From assembly GCA_027533385.1 (NCBI GenBank), contig JAPZUE010000007.1, positions 1 through 64,000 of the forward strand: a stretch of 64,000 nucleotides of DNA, written 5' to 3'. This DNA comes from Rhizobium sp. Lineage in GTDB: Bacteria; Pseudomonadota; Alphaproteobacteria; Rhizobiales; Rhizobiaceae. The notes under the pieces were generated by a model, which saw only the letters and a list, made by a program, of their open reading frames with translations, did not search any database and was not told the origin of the DNA. The position numbers and the translations under genes were made by a program. This document shows, in pieces, positions 35,852 through 44,500 of the stretch (the first letter of the stretch is position 1; each line of letters opens with the position of its first letter).

Positions 35852-36208
35852 TCACGCCGGCACGAGATTGCGGGGATCCCGGTGGAAATTGCGGAAATAG
35901 GCGGTGATCTGGGCGACCGTGTTGCTGGATTGCTCGAATTCCAGCCCCATTTTGCCGGCCCTGTACCAGCGCACCGAGCCTTCGATATGGCCGAGTTCGG
36001 CGCAGCGGATCGCGACCGTCGCGCCCCGCTTGGCTTCGATCCAGCCTTCGAGCTGCAAGGCCATGCCGGTGCGGGATATGTCGAGGATGCGGATGTCGAG
36101 GGTCTGGCCCATGAACTGCAGGGTGCCACGGATGCGGCAGCGAATACGTTGGGTTCTACGTCCGTCGGTATTGAGTTTGGCGGCAAGCATTCCGTCGCGC
36201 TCCATCAA
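35852..36208 (-). CDS. PilZ-domain protein
   Basis: This 118-residue protein is a single PilZ domain. An arginine-rich RxxxR-type segment (RTQRIRCRIR) and the D-x-S-x-x-G motif (LDISRTG) are both present, so c-di-GMP binding is likely. The C-terminal stretch ITAYFRNFHRDPR is shared with the neighbouring PilZ gene, which suggests an old tandem duplication. ATGs at codons 1, 2 and 7 are possible starts. It is separated by about 150 bases from its paralogue. Confidence 0.88.
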   Translation of the reverse strand: MMERDGMLAAKLNTDGRRTQRIRCRIRGTLQFMGQTLDIRILDISRTGMALQLEGWIEAKRGATVAIRCAELGHIEGSVRWYRAGKMGLEFEQSSNTVAQITAYFRNFHRDPRNLVPA

Positions 36209-36361
36209 ATTGATTGAAAGAAACGCGTAAAACCTCGGCCAGCCGCCTTAACGGCAACTGGCCAAGATCGTTAGAATGCAAGCATTCGCCCTAGGAGAAT
36301 TTAGGTATTTGGCGCGTTGGGGCCCCGATTTACCGTTAACTGGAGCGCTGAAAACGCTGCT

Positions 36362-36697
36362 TCAGCCCTTCAGGACCGGGCGGACTTCCTGGTGGAAGTT
36401 GCGGAAATAGGCGGCAACCTTGGCGATCGAATTGCTGTTGGGGCGGAACATGATGCCGATTCGACCGCCATAGTTCCAGCGGACCACGCCTTCGAGATGG
36501 CCGATATCGTCATTCTCGATCACCACCTGACTGCCCGCGGCGGCCGGCAGCTTGCCGGCGATTTCGAGGGCCAGGCCGGTGCGCGAAATATTGATCACGC
36601 GTCCAACCGCTTCCTGCTGGAAATACCGGATCTTGCTGTCGAGCCGGCAGCGGCTGCGAGGCGATTTTCGAACATCCATTCCGAGATTATTGCTCAT
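36362..36697 (-). CDS. PilZ-domain protein (paralogue of the neighbouring PilZ gene)
   Basis: A 111-residue PilZ domain. The arginine segment is KSPRSRCRLDSKIR and the second motif is INISRTG, with Asn replacing Asp, a substitution accepted in many c-di-GMP binders. The C-terminal VAAYFRNFHQEVRP closely matches the downstream PilZ protein (AYFRNFH identical). It is the first of the tandem pair on the minus strand. The target is unknown. Confidence 0.88.
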   Translation of the reverse strand: MSNNLGMDVRKSPRSRCRLDSKIRYFQQEAVGRVINISRTGLALEIAGKLPAAAGSQVVIENDDIGHLEGVVRWNYGGRIGIMFRPNSNSIAKVAAYFRNFHQEVRPVLKG

Positions 36698-36789
36698 GAT
36701 GCCGTCCTGAAGTGAAGGAATGGCCCATGCTTACGCCCCATCCGTGAGAATGGTCTAAATCATTTCATTAGGATTTTCAGGATCGACCT

Positions 36790-37251
36790 TTATAGGCCCA
36801 CATTGGGTCGATCGATGACTTCGCGCAACGCAAAGCTGGAATTGATCTTCACCACGTGGGGCAGGGCGGAGAGCCAGTCCCGGTGGATACGCTCGTAGTC
36901 TTCCAGGTCCTTTGCGGCGACGCGTAGGATATAGTCGTATTCGCCCGACATCAGATAGCAGACCAGCACATTGGGACAGCGCTTTACGGCGGCCTCGAAT
37001 TCCGTCAGCGTCTTGGCAAACTGGCCCGACAGCGAGATGTGGACGATGACCATCATCTTGTAGTCGATCGCCTTGTGCGAAAGGCGGGCGTGATAGCCGC
37101 TGATGACGCCTGCCTTCTCCAGCATGTCGTGGCGGCGCGAGCACGCCGAAGGCGACAGCCCGACCTTTTCGGCAAGCTCTGCATTGGTCATCCGGCCATT
37201 CTCCTGAAGTGCCTTCAGAATGGCACGATCGATGGCGTCGAGTTCGGTCAT
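36790..37251 (-). CDS. Lrp/AsnC-family transcriptional regulator (probable regulator of ald)
   Basis: A 153-residue regulator. The N-terminal helix-turn-helix is typical (LDAIDRAILKALQENGRMTN, LAEKVGLSPSACSRR), and a C-terminal RAM/ACT-like ligand domain (VIVHISL, VLVCYLMSGEYDYILRVAA) follows. The ATG used gives the standard N-terminus; the longer frame adds a basic extension not usual for Lrp. It diverges from ald with a 158-base shared promoter region, the arrangement of AldR/Ald pairs, so it is likely to respond to alanine. Confidence 0.92.
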   Translation of the reverse strand: MTELDAIDRAILKALQENGRMTNAELAEKVGLSPSACSRRHDMLEKAGVISGYHARLSHKAIDYKMMVIVHISLSGQFAKTLTEFEAAVKRCPNVLVCYLMSGEYDYILRVAAKDLEDYERIHRDWLSALPHVVKINSSFALREVIDRPNVGL

Positions 37252-37409
37252 TCGTAGAATTCTCCGTTTTATAGCGGATTCACGCAAGAAGCTTCGAATT
37301 GTCTCGCGCCGAACCCCTCACTTTGCAAGGACATTTTGCGTCCGTGGTGGTTCAATTTCCGTATCTGAAACAAAGCGGCTTTGGCTGCGAATAAAGAGAG
37401 GAACACTCG

Positions 37410-38528
37410 ATGCGCGTCGGTTGCCCGAAGGAAATCAAGAACCATGAATACCGTGTCGGTCTCACCCCCGGTGCGGTCCGCGAATATGTGGCACATGGCC
37501 ATGACGTCCTGATCGAAACGGGTGCAGGCGCCGGTATCGGCGCCGACGACCACGCCTATATCGCTGCCGGCGCGAAGATCGCAGCCACAGCCAAGGACGT
37601 GTTCGAAAAGTCCGACATGATCGTCAAGGTCAAGGAACCGCAGCCTTCCGAATGGGTGCAGCTGCGCGAAGGCCAGATCCTCTACACCTATCTGCACCTG
37701 GCGCCGGATCCGGAGCAGACCAAGGGCCTTATCGACTCGGGCGTAACAGCCATTGCCTATGAAACCGTGACCGACGAGCGCGGTGGCCTGCCGCTGCTCG
37801 CCCCGATGTCGGAAGTGGCCGGCCGCCTGGCGATCCAGGCGGGTGCGACGGCCCTGCAGAAGGCCCATGGCGGCCGCGGCATCCTGCTCGGCGGCGTGCC
37901 GGGCGTTCTGCCGGCCAAGGTCACCGTCATCGGTGGCGGCGTGGTCGGTCTGCATGCGGCCAAGATGGCTGTCGGCCTCGGCGCCGACGTCACCATCCTC
38001 GACCGCTCCCTGCCGCGCCTGCGCCAACTCGACGATATCTTCGGCGGCCGTGTTCATACCGTCTATTCGACGATCGACGCGCTGGAACAGGAAGTCTTCT
38101 CTGCCGATCTCGTCATCGGCGCGGTCCTCATCCCCGGTGCCGCTGCCCCGAAGCTTGTGACCCGCGAGATGCTGTCTGGCATGAAGAAGGGCGCTGTCAT
38201 CGTTGACGTCGCGATCGACCAGGGCGGCTGCTTTGAGACTTCGCATGCGACGACCCATTCCGACCCGACCTATGTCGTTGATGGTGTCGTGCATTACTGC
38301 GTCGCCAACATGCCGGGTGCGGTTCCGATCACCTCGGCCCATGCCCTCAACAACGCGACGCTGGTGCATGGTCTGGCGCTCGCCGACCGCGGCCTGCGCG
38401 CCATTGCCGAGGATCGTCACCTGCGCAACGGCCTGAACGTCCACAAGGGCCGCATCACCAACAAGCCGGTCGCCGATGCGCTGGGCTATCCCGCCCATGC
38501 ACCGGAATCCGTGCTGAACGTAGCGTAA
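37410..38528 (+). CDS. ald: Alanine dehydrogenase
   Basis: This 372-residue enzyme interconverts alanine and pyruvate plus ammonia with NAD. The N-terminal [20 protein letters not shown] is diagnostic. Other blocks are the catalytic His/Lys region VKVKEPQ and HLAPDP, the Rossmann motif [15 protein letters not shown] near residue 172, and the C-terminal [27 protein letters not shown] lies eight bases before the ATG. The length is standard. Control by the divergent Lrp-type gene is inferred. Confidence 0.97.
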   Translation: MRVGCPKEIKNHEYRVGLTPGAVREYVAHGHDVLIETGAGAGIGADDHAYIAAGAKIAATAKDVFEKSDMIVKVKEPQPSEWVQLREGQILYTYLHLAPDPEQTKGLIDSGVTAIAYETVTDERGGLPLLAPMSEVAGRLAIQAGATALQKAHGGRGILLGGVPGVLPAKVTVIGGGVVGLHAAKMAVGLGADVTILDRSLPRLRQLDDIFGGRVHTVYSTIDALEQEVFSADLVIGAVLIPGAAAPKLVTREMLSGMKKGAVIVDVAIDQGGCFETSHATTHSDPTYVVDGVVHYCVANMPGAVPITSAHALNNATLVHGLALADRGLRAIAEDRHLRNGLNVHKGRITNKPVADALGYPAHAPESVLNVA

Positions 38529-38593
38529 GGTCGCACTCTCCGGTCGCCTTACGCAACGCCAGGACCGCCACTCGATCCCAGAGAGCGGTCATC

Positions 38594-38625
38594 CGGGCCG
38601 GCCTTCCCATCGGCCGGCCCGTTTT
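38594..38625 (+). terminator. Terminator after ald
   Basis: A stem GGGCCGGCC / GGCCGGCCC with an eight-base loop, followed by GTTTT, about 67 bases after the ald stop and just before the convergent DUF1203 gene. Confidence 0.75.
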
Positions 38626-38636
38626 CATGCCTGGCA

Positions 38637-39107
38637 TCAGCCTCGCTCGATCCGGCACTGATAGCAGTTGTTGCGGGCAGAGCGCACGTGCACATAGGCG
38701 ATGTCGGGATTGCCGAGGAGTACCTCAGCCCGCGCCATGATCGCCTCGGTCGCCACCACGCCGCCGCTGCCATAGACGATGCGATCGTCATGGCCATATC
38801 CACGGACGATGTAATCCGGGCTGCCGAGCATTGGCGGCAGCACCTCCGTCGCCTCGTATTGCGGGCAGGCCTCCGCATGCAGGAAGATCGGGCCCGTTTC
38901 CGCATAGGGCTGGAGCGCCGGGAAGGGGCGATAGGCCAGCGTCAGATAGGCTTCGCCGGCAGCGATTTCACCAAGACAATGGCGACAGGGATAACCGCCG
39001 GGAGAGACGCGCCGTTCGGGAACAAGTCCATAGGCGTCCGGCGCGCCGTCCCGGTAGGCGGCAGCCTCTGCCGAGGGCATGGGGAGAAAACGAATGGCAG
39101 ATGTCAT
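38637..39107 (-). CDS. DUF1203 family protein
   Basis: A 156-residue cytoplasmic protein. The DUF1203 blocks are clear: a zinc-like PCRHCLGEI, AYRPFPALQPYAETGPIFLHAEAC, YIVRGYGHDDRIVYGSG, and a C-terminal ARNNCYQCRIERG. The conserved cysteine pairs suggest metal binding, but the function of the family is unknown. The ATG has GGAGG five bases upstream; a further ATG four codons earlier is possible. Confidence 0.9.
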   Translation of the reverse strand: MTSAIRFLPMPSAEAAAYRDGAPDAYGLVPERRVSPGGYPCRHCLGEIAAGEAYLTLAYRPFPALQPYAETGPIFLHAEACPQYEATEVLPPMLGSPDYIVRGYGHDDRIVYGSGGVVATEAIMARAEVLLGNPDIAYVHVRSARNNCYQCRIERG

Positions 39108-39260
39108 CAAAGCCTCCATGATCAGGTCTCGTTCGTCTTCACCTCCCGCTGCTCTTTCCGCCACCCGATTCCTGCGGCGTCTCATCCAAAAATAATGGTT
39201 CTCTGACGAGCAAACTTCGCGTTAGATGTCGGCCATTCAGAATATCGGGTGAGGGATTCC

Positions 39261-40160
39261 ATGAAATCTTTGAAGTCCGCATGGGTGGCGGCGCTCGTCA
39301 TGTGCATGGCCATGCTGTCTATGTCGTCGGTACAGCTGAAGGCTGAGGAACTGACGGAAGAGCAGGTACAGGAAGGCCAGCAATTCGTCATCAACAACGC
39401 GATCTTCATCCTGTTCCACGAGGCCGGCCATATGCTGGTTTCCGAATTCAATCTGCCGGTGCTCGGCCGTGAAGAGGATGCCGTTGACGCCCTCTCGGCG
39501 GTCCTGCTGCTGGGCGCTGAGGACGAGGAGTTGAACACGACGATGCAGGACGCGGCCGATGGCTGGTTCCTGCTCGACGAGGCAAATGAGGACGGTCCCC
39601 AGGAAGACGACTTCATGGGTACCCATGGCCTGGATCGTCAGCGCGCCTATGCGATCGTCTGCATGATGACCGGCGCCAATGCCGAATTCTTCAAGGTCTT
39701 CGCCGATTCGCTCGAGTTCCCCGAGGAGCGCCGCCAGGAATGCGTCTATGAATACCAGAAGGCGCGCGACAGCTGGATGAGCCTGCTGGCTGCCAACATG
39801 AAGGAAGGCGCCAAGACCCGGTTCGACGTGAGCTACGAGCCGGCCGGCAACGAAGACCTGCAGGGTTTTGCCGATCTGCTGAAGAGTGCCGGTGCGCTGG
39901 AGACGATCGCCACCGTTTTCGGTGAGGGCTACGATCTGAAGGACGGGATCAAGATCACCGGCAAGAGCTGCGGTGTCGAGAACGCCTTCTGGGATCCCGA
40001 GGCCCGCGAGATCACTTATTGCTACGAAATGGCGGCCTTCCATGCCGACCTGATCGCAACCTGGTTCGCCAACAACCAGGGCACGGAAGAGGCAACCGGC
40101 GACGACGCGACGTCGGAAGATACCGACGCGACGGCAGTCAAGGTCAAGAAGAAGGAGTGA
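39261..40160 (+). CDS. Exported putative metallopeptidase (DUF4344)
   Basis: A 299-residue protein with a signal peptide (basic start, hydrophobic stretch to about residue 30). The zinc motif HEAGH is at about residues 54-58 in FILFHEAGHMLVSEF. Conserved pieces later in the chain are GTHGLDRQRAYAIVCMM and ITYCYEMAAFHADL, which fit the DUF4344 family of putative zinc peptidases. The C-terminal 25 residues are acidic and then lysine-rich (VKVKKKE). It is likely periplasmic. The ATG has GAGGGA upstream. Confidence 0.88.
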   Translation: MKSLKSAWVAALVMCMAMLSMSSVQLKAEELTEEQVQEGQQFVINNAIFILFHEAGHMLVSEFNLPVLGREEDAVDALSAVLLLGAEDEELNTTMQDAADGWFLLDEANEDGPQEDDFMGTHGLDRQRAYAIVCMMTGANAEFFKVFADSLEFPEERRQECVYEYQKARDSWMSLLAANMKEGAKTRFDVSYEPAGNEDLQGFADLLKSAGALETIATVFGEGYDLKDGIKITGKSCGVENAFWDPEAREITYCYEMAAFHADLIATWFANNQGTEEATGDDATSEDTDATAVKVKKKE

Positions 40161-40172
40161 GGGCGAAAGCCC

Positions 40173-41597
40173 TCAGCCGTCGCGCTTGATCAGAGCCAGA
40201 AGCTCCTGGTCGGTCATCGGATCGACCAGGGCGTCATAAGTCCCGACCGGCGAGAAGCCGAACTGCTGGTAGAGCTGCAGCGCGCGCGGATGGTCGAGCG
40301 AATTGGTGGTGACGGTGACCTTCTTCGGATTGCTCGACCAGGCGGCATAGAGACACTGCAGCAGGAACCACTTGCCGATACCCAGACCGAGCGCATGCTC
40401 GAACAGGCCGAAATAGGAGAGCTCGACGAGATCGTCGCTTTCCTGCGACAGCTCGTAGAAGCCGGCCGGCGCGCCATTCACATAGAGAACCGAGATCGAG
40501 ACTTTATCGGCATGGATGATCGCCTTCAGCTGGTCGTCGGGCATGCGCAGCCGCTCATACCAGTGCCAGCGGGTGCCGACCTGCCGATGCAGGAAGCGGT
40601 AGAAGGGCAGCGGGACCTCATGCGTGCGCATGATCGCCGTCTGGATATTGACCGGCACCGGCAGGCTGGACTTCGGCGGTGCGCTCATTTCGAGACGTGT
40701 GACATGGGCCGTCAGCGGCCCCGATGTCTTGGAGCCCAGCGGCTCGGCCTTGCCGGTGACGACCGGCGTGTCGGTCTTCGAGCCCCATTCCGACCAGGAG
40801 CCGTCATAGAGCGAATTGTCGGTATGCCCCAGGCTTTCAAGCGCCAGCGTGACGACGGCCGCCGTCACACCTGAACCGCAGCTGGTGACGACGGGATTGT
40901 TGAGATCGATGCCGGCATCGGTGAAGATCGAGCGTAGCGTGGCGAGATCCTTGAGGCGGCCGTTTTCCGACAGCGAGGCGGCAGGCACGCTGCGTGCACC
41001 TGGCATATGGCCGGAGCGCATGCCGGCACGCGGTTCCGGCTCCTCGCCGGTGAAACGGCCGGCCGGGCGGGCATCGGCAATCTGCCGGTCGCCATGATCG
41101 GTGATGGCCGACATCTGGTCGAAGGAGGTGAGCTTTGCCCGGTCGAACTGTGCCTCGAAGGTGACGGGCGCCGGTTCCGGCAGGTCGGTCTCGAGCCTGC
41201 GGCCCTCCGCCTTCCAGCTGTCGATGCCGCCATCGAGCACATAGACGCGGCGGGCACCCATGACACGGAACATCCACCAGACACGCGGGGCCGAGAAGAA
41301 GCCGGGACCGTCATAGACCACGATCGTATCCTCGGCGGAAATGCCGAGCTGGCCGACGGCCTGGGCGAAGAAGGAGGGCGAGGGTAGTGAATGCGGCAAG
41401 CCGGTCGAGGTGTCGGCGATCACGTCCTGATCGAAGAAGACCGCACCCGGAATATGGCCGGAGGCATATTCGACGGCGCCATTGCGCCCCTGGGCGGGCA
41501 AATACCAGGAGGCGTCGACGAGTTTGAAACCGGGCGCCCCGAGGTTCTTTTCGACCCAATCCGCCGAGACGACGAAACGGCTTCTTTCACCCGACAT
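40173..41597 (-). CDS. Sulfurtransferase (SseA-type) fused to a GNAT acetyltransferase
   Basis: A 474-residue fusion. Residues 1-284 are a tandem rhodanese of the 3-mercaptopyruvate sulfurtransferase type, with an inactive first domain (VDASWYLP, GHIPGAVFFD) and an active second one with Cys in SCGSGVTA near residue 239. Residues about 305-474 are a GNAT acetyltransferase: VLYVNGAPAGFYEL, then the acetyl-CoA loop region HALGLGIGKWFLLQ, then NSLDHPRALQLYQQFGF. There is no stop or restart signal between the two parts. It lies 27 bases after alaX, in a cysK-alaX-sseA order. Fusion is seen directly; joint function is unknown. Confidence 0.92.
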   Translation of the reverse strand: MSGERSRFVVSADWVEKNLGAPGFKLVDASWYLPAQGRNGAVEYASGHIPGAVFFDQDVIADTSTGLPHSLPSPSFFAQAVGQLGISAEDTIVVYDGPGFFSAPRVWWMFRVMGARRVYVLDGGIDSWKAEGRRLETDLPEPAPVTFEAQFDRAKLTSFDQMSAITDHGDRQIADARPAGRFTGEEPEPRAGMRSGHMPGARSVPAASLSENGRLKDLATLRSIFTDAGIDLNNPVVTSCGSGVTAAVVTLALESLGHTDNSLYDGSWSEWGSKTDTPVVTGKAEPLGSKTSGPLTAHVTRLEMSAPPKSSLPVPVNIQTAIMRTHEVPLPFYRFLHRQVGTRWHWYERLRMPDDQLKAIIHADKVSISVLYVNGAPAGFYELSQESDDLVELSYFGLFEHALGLGIGKWFLLQCLYAAWSSNPKKVTVTTNSLDHPRALQLYQQFGFSPVGTYDALVDPMTDQELLALIKRDG

Positions 41598-41624
41598 GCA
41601 CTTCTCCCGTGACGTTCCTTGGGC

Positions 41625-42356
41625 TTAGGTCTCCGGGGCTCCAAAGCGAATGCGGAACCGGCGGTTCTCCTTGCCCTTCTTTTCGATCTTGGCGATATGA
41701 ATCGCACCGACCTCCTGGGTCTCCGAAACATGTGTGCCCCCGCAGGGCTGGCTGTCAACGGCGGAGTTCTCGCCGATGCAAACGAGAGAGACCCGGCCAA
41801 GGCCGACGGGCGGGCGAACATTCTTCGACTTGACGATGCCGGGGTTGGCCGCAAGCTCCTCGTCGGTGATCCACTGGAGATAAACCGGATGGTTCTCGCC
41901 GACGAGTTTCATCAGGTCGGACGTCACCTGATCCTTGTCGATGGTTTCGCCCATGTCGAAATCGACCCGGCTTTCCTCTTCGCCGACGGCAGCCCCGGTG
42001 ATCGGATAGGGGCAGACGACGGAAAGCAGGTGGCAGGCTGTGTGCATGCGCATCAGCCTGTAGCGGCGCGGCCAGTCGACATGCAGGACGAGCTTTTCGC
42101 CAAGGGAGAGCAGGGGCTCGCCTTCGGCAGGGCGGTGCAGGATCACGTCCTTGGTGGCGCCGTGGCGGGTCTCACCGAGCTGGATGTGGCTGCCGTCCTC
42201 CCGCTCGAAGAAGCCGGTATCGCCTGGCTGGCCACCGGAGGCGGCATAAAAGCAGGTCTGGTCGAGTTCGACCGCGCCGTCTTCATGCACAGCCGTCACC
42301 ACCGCCTCCGCCGTCGAGAGATAAAAATCGTCGCGGTAGAGGGCGATGGTGGTCAT
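41625..42356 (-). CDS. alaX: Alanyl-tRNA editing protein AlaX
   Basis: A 243-residue free-standing editing factor that hydrolyses Ser- or Gly-tRNA(Ala). It has the AlaRS-type editing domain with zinc ligands in HTACH (RMHTACHLL) and C-x3-H (CGGTH). The N-terminal glycine-rich block FYAASGGQPGDTG shows this is the larger AlaX form. It is the middle gene of a likely operon with cysK (20-base gap) and the sulfurtransferase fusion (27-base gap). Confidence 0.94.
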   Translation of the reverse strand: MTTIALYRDDFYLSTAEAVVTAVHEDGAVELDQTCFYAASGGQPGDTGFFEREDGSHIQLGETRHGATKDVILHRPAEGEPLLSLGEKLVLHVDWPRRYRLMRMHTACHLLSVVCPYPITGAAVGEEESRVDFDMGETIDKDQVTSDLMKLVGENHPVYLQWITDEELAANPGIVKSKNVRPPVGLGRVSLVCIGENSAVDSQPCGGTHVSETQEVGAIHIAKIEKKGKENRRFRIRFGAPET

Positions 42357-42376
42357 GGCAGTGCTTTCGATGGATA

Positions 42377-43414
42377 TCAGACGGTCTCGAAGGGCAGATC
42401 GAAGGTCGGACGCTTTTCGAGCCAGGCCGGAACCGGCAGACCCTTCGAGCGCAGGAAGTCCGGGTTGTAGAGCTTCGACTGGTAGCGATTGCCATAGTCG
42501 CAGAGGATCGTCACGATCGTGTGGCCAGGGCCGAGATCTTTCGCCAGACGGATGGCGCCGGCGATGTTGATGCCCGAGGAGCCGCCGAGGCAGATGCCCT
42601 CGTTTTCGACGATGTCGAAGACGATGTCGAGCGCTTCGGAATCGGGGATCTGATAGGCGTAATCGGGTTTGAAACCTTCGAGATTGGCCGTGATGCGGCC
42701 CTGGCCGATGCCTTCGGTGATCGAGGAGCCCGAGGATTTGAGCTCACCATTCTTGTAGTATTCGAAGAGCGCTGCACCCTCTGGATCGGCGATGCCGATC
42801 TTCACGCCGGGCTTCATGTTGCGAAGGCCAATCCCGGTGCCGGCCAGCGTACCGCCCGAGCCGACCGCGCAGATGAAGCCATCGACGGCGCCGCCGGTCT
42901 GCTCGAAGATTTCCTTCGCGGTCGTTTCGATATGGGCGTCACGGTTGACGGTGTTGTCGAACTGGTTGGCCCAGATCGCACCGTTGGGCTCGCTCTTCGC
43001 AAGCTCGGCGGCGAGGCGGCCGGAGATCTTCACATAGTTGTTCGGGTTCTTGTAAGGCACCGCCGGCACTTCGACGAGTTCCGCGCCGAGCAGTTTCAGC
43101 GCGTCCTTCTTTTCCTGGCTCTGGGTCTCCGGGATGACGATCACGGTGCGATAGCCGAGCGCCTTGGCAACCAGCGTCAGCCCGATGCCGGTATTGCCGG
43201 CCGTGCCCTCGACGATCACGCCGCCGGGACGCAACAGCCCGCGCCGCTCGGCATCACGGATAATGAAGAGGGCGGCACGATCCTTCACCGACTGGCCGGG
43301 ATTGAGAAATTCGGCCTTGCCGAGAATGGTGCAGCCGGTCGCCTGAGAGGCGCCATTCAGCCGGATGAGGGGCGTATTGCCGATCGCCTCGAGCACGGAA
43401 GGGTGGAATGCCAT
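42377..43414 (-). CDS. cysK: Cysteine synthase A (O-acetylserine sulfhydrylase)
   Basis: This 345-residue PLP enzyme forms cysteine from O-acetylserine and sulfide. PLP lysine 44 lies in NPGQSVKDRAALF. The phosphate loop EGTAGNTGIGL and the active-site GSGGTLAGTG are intact, as is a C-terminal CDYGNRYQSKLYN. The protein is about 30 residues longer than E. coli CysK. As the first gene of the cysK-alaX-sseA group, it links the neighbours to sulfur amino-acid metabolism. Confidence 0.94.
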   Translation of the reverse strand: MAFHPSVLEAIGNTPLIRLNGASQATGCTILGKAEFLNPGQSVKDRAALFIIRDAERRGLLRPGGVIVEGTAGNTGIGLTLVAKALGYRTVIVIPETQSQEKKDALKLLGAELVEVPAVPYKNPNNYVKISGRLAAELAKSEPNGAIWANQFDNTVNRDAHIETTAKEIFEQTGGAVDGFICAVGSGGTLAGTGIGLRNMKPGVKIGIADPEGAALFEYYKNGELKSSGSSITEGIGQGRITANLEGFKPDYAYQIPDSEALDIVFDIVENEGICLGGSSGINIAGAIRLAKDLGPGHTIVTILCDYGNRYQSKLYNPDFLRSKGLPVPAWLEKRPTFDLPFETV

Positions 43415-43623
43415 GATGTCTGCCTTTTTTGTCTGACGCGGACACTAGAACCAAAAGCGCGGGGAAGAAAACCGGAAAACCACATGAATTTGTCCTTCTG
43501 GACAAGATTATGCGGAGGGCGGTCAGCGCGGAACGTGAACCGGTCTTTTCGGCCTCGGGGTAGGCAATGGCAAGGAATGGCTTTTCGCGGTGGGGCGAGG
43601 GGAGGGAAAATGCGTTCGGGGCG

Positions 43624-44070
43624 CTAGGTCCTGAAGGCTTCTGGAAAATCACAGGCCACGTCAAGAGGCATGAAGTGTCTCAGATTGGCGGTGATGACGG
43701 TCAGGCCGTAGGCCTTTGCCGTGGCGGCAATCAGGATGTCGGCCAAGCCCGGATGCGCACCGCTCGCGGTGGCGACATCATCAAGCCCGCCCGCGATCCG
43801 GGCGGTGATGGGATCAACAGGAAGGATTCGATCCCCGAAGGTTTCAGTGATCTGGTCGAGCCAGTCGCTCAAACGCTGCGCCCGTTCAACGCCGCCGCGA
43901 CGATGCAGCCTGCGCAGGCCCTTCTCGATCTCCGCCAGCGTGATGGCAGAGACATAGAGCAATTCGCTCTGGTCCCGGAACCAGACTTTCACGGCTTCGG
44001 ATGGTACCTGCTTCCGGTCGGGCGAGAAAAGGGAGATGATGTTGGTGTCGATCAGGAAGCCGTTATTCAA
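43624..44070 (-). CDS. PIN-domain toxin (VapC-like)
   Basis: A 148-residue PIN-domain ribonuclease. Acidic metal-ligand residues are in place: Asp8 in LIDTN, Glu in ITLAEIEKG, and Asp in GLADILIAATA. The C-terminus LTVITANLRHF is also typical. Such toxins cut tRNA or rRNA when released from their antitoxin. The gene overlaps the upstream antitoxin by eight bases. It is complete in length. Confidence 0.92.
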   Translation of the reverse strand: MNNGFLIDTNIISLFSPDRKQVPSEAVKVWFRDQSELLYVSAITLAEIEKGLRRLHRRGGVERAQRLSDWLDQITETFGDRILPVDPITARIAGGLDDVATASGAHPGLADILIAATAKAYGLTVITANLRHFMPLDVACDFPEAFRT

Positions 44071-44317
44071 GCTCGACGTCCCGCATGGGGGATGGGTTGC
44101 GTTCGAGATCGGCGGGGCCGGGATAGGACATCAGGAATTCGCCGAAGTTCGGCCTCGGCTTTGCCATCGCCCGCTTTGCCGCCTCTCCGGCTTCCACGCT
44201 GACCAGCATGGCGGCCGGCTTGCCGTGGCGGGTGATTGTGACGAATTCGCCGTTGGCGGCTTCGTCCACCAGACTGGCGAATCCAGCCTTGGCATCGGCA
44301 ATACTCATGCTCGACAT
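44063..44317 (-). CDS. Phd/YefM-type antitoxin of the VapC-like toxin
   Basis: An 84-residue protein. The N-terminal MSSMSIADAKAGFASLVDEA and ITRHGKPAAMLVS form the Phd/YefM DNA-binding fold. The rest is a flexible, acidic C-terminal arm for toxin neutralisation. The ATG follows GGAG by seven bases; the upstream TTG is unlikely. It probably represses its own operon by binding the palindrome just upstream. Confidence 0.9.
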   Translation of the reverse strand: MSSMSIADAKAGFASLVDEAANGEFVTITRHGKPAAMLVSVEAGEAAKRAMAKPRPNFGEFLMSYPGPADLERNPSPMRDVELE

Positions 44318-44332
44318 GTGGATCTCCAAAAA

Positions 44333-44348
44333 TGACTATATGTGGTCA
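44333..44348. promoter_or_regulatory. Candidate operator of the toxin-antitoxin operon
   Basis: TGACTATATGTGGTCA is an imperfect palindrome (6 of 8 arm positions match, arms TGAC/GTCA exact), 16 bases upstream of the antitoxin ATG. This is the usual place for antitoxin autoregulation. Confidence 0.5.
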
Positions 44349-44500
44349 GTTTAGTGCGTGGCGGAGGATCGGGCAAGCGGGGGTTTGAGAGCCGGATTGT
44401 CTACCAATCGTTACAAATTGAAACATTCTCTTCACCGGATCTTCACGCCTGACCGGGAAGTCTGCTGATGATGCGGAACAAGGTTGTGCGGGGAGGGGTG

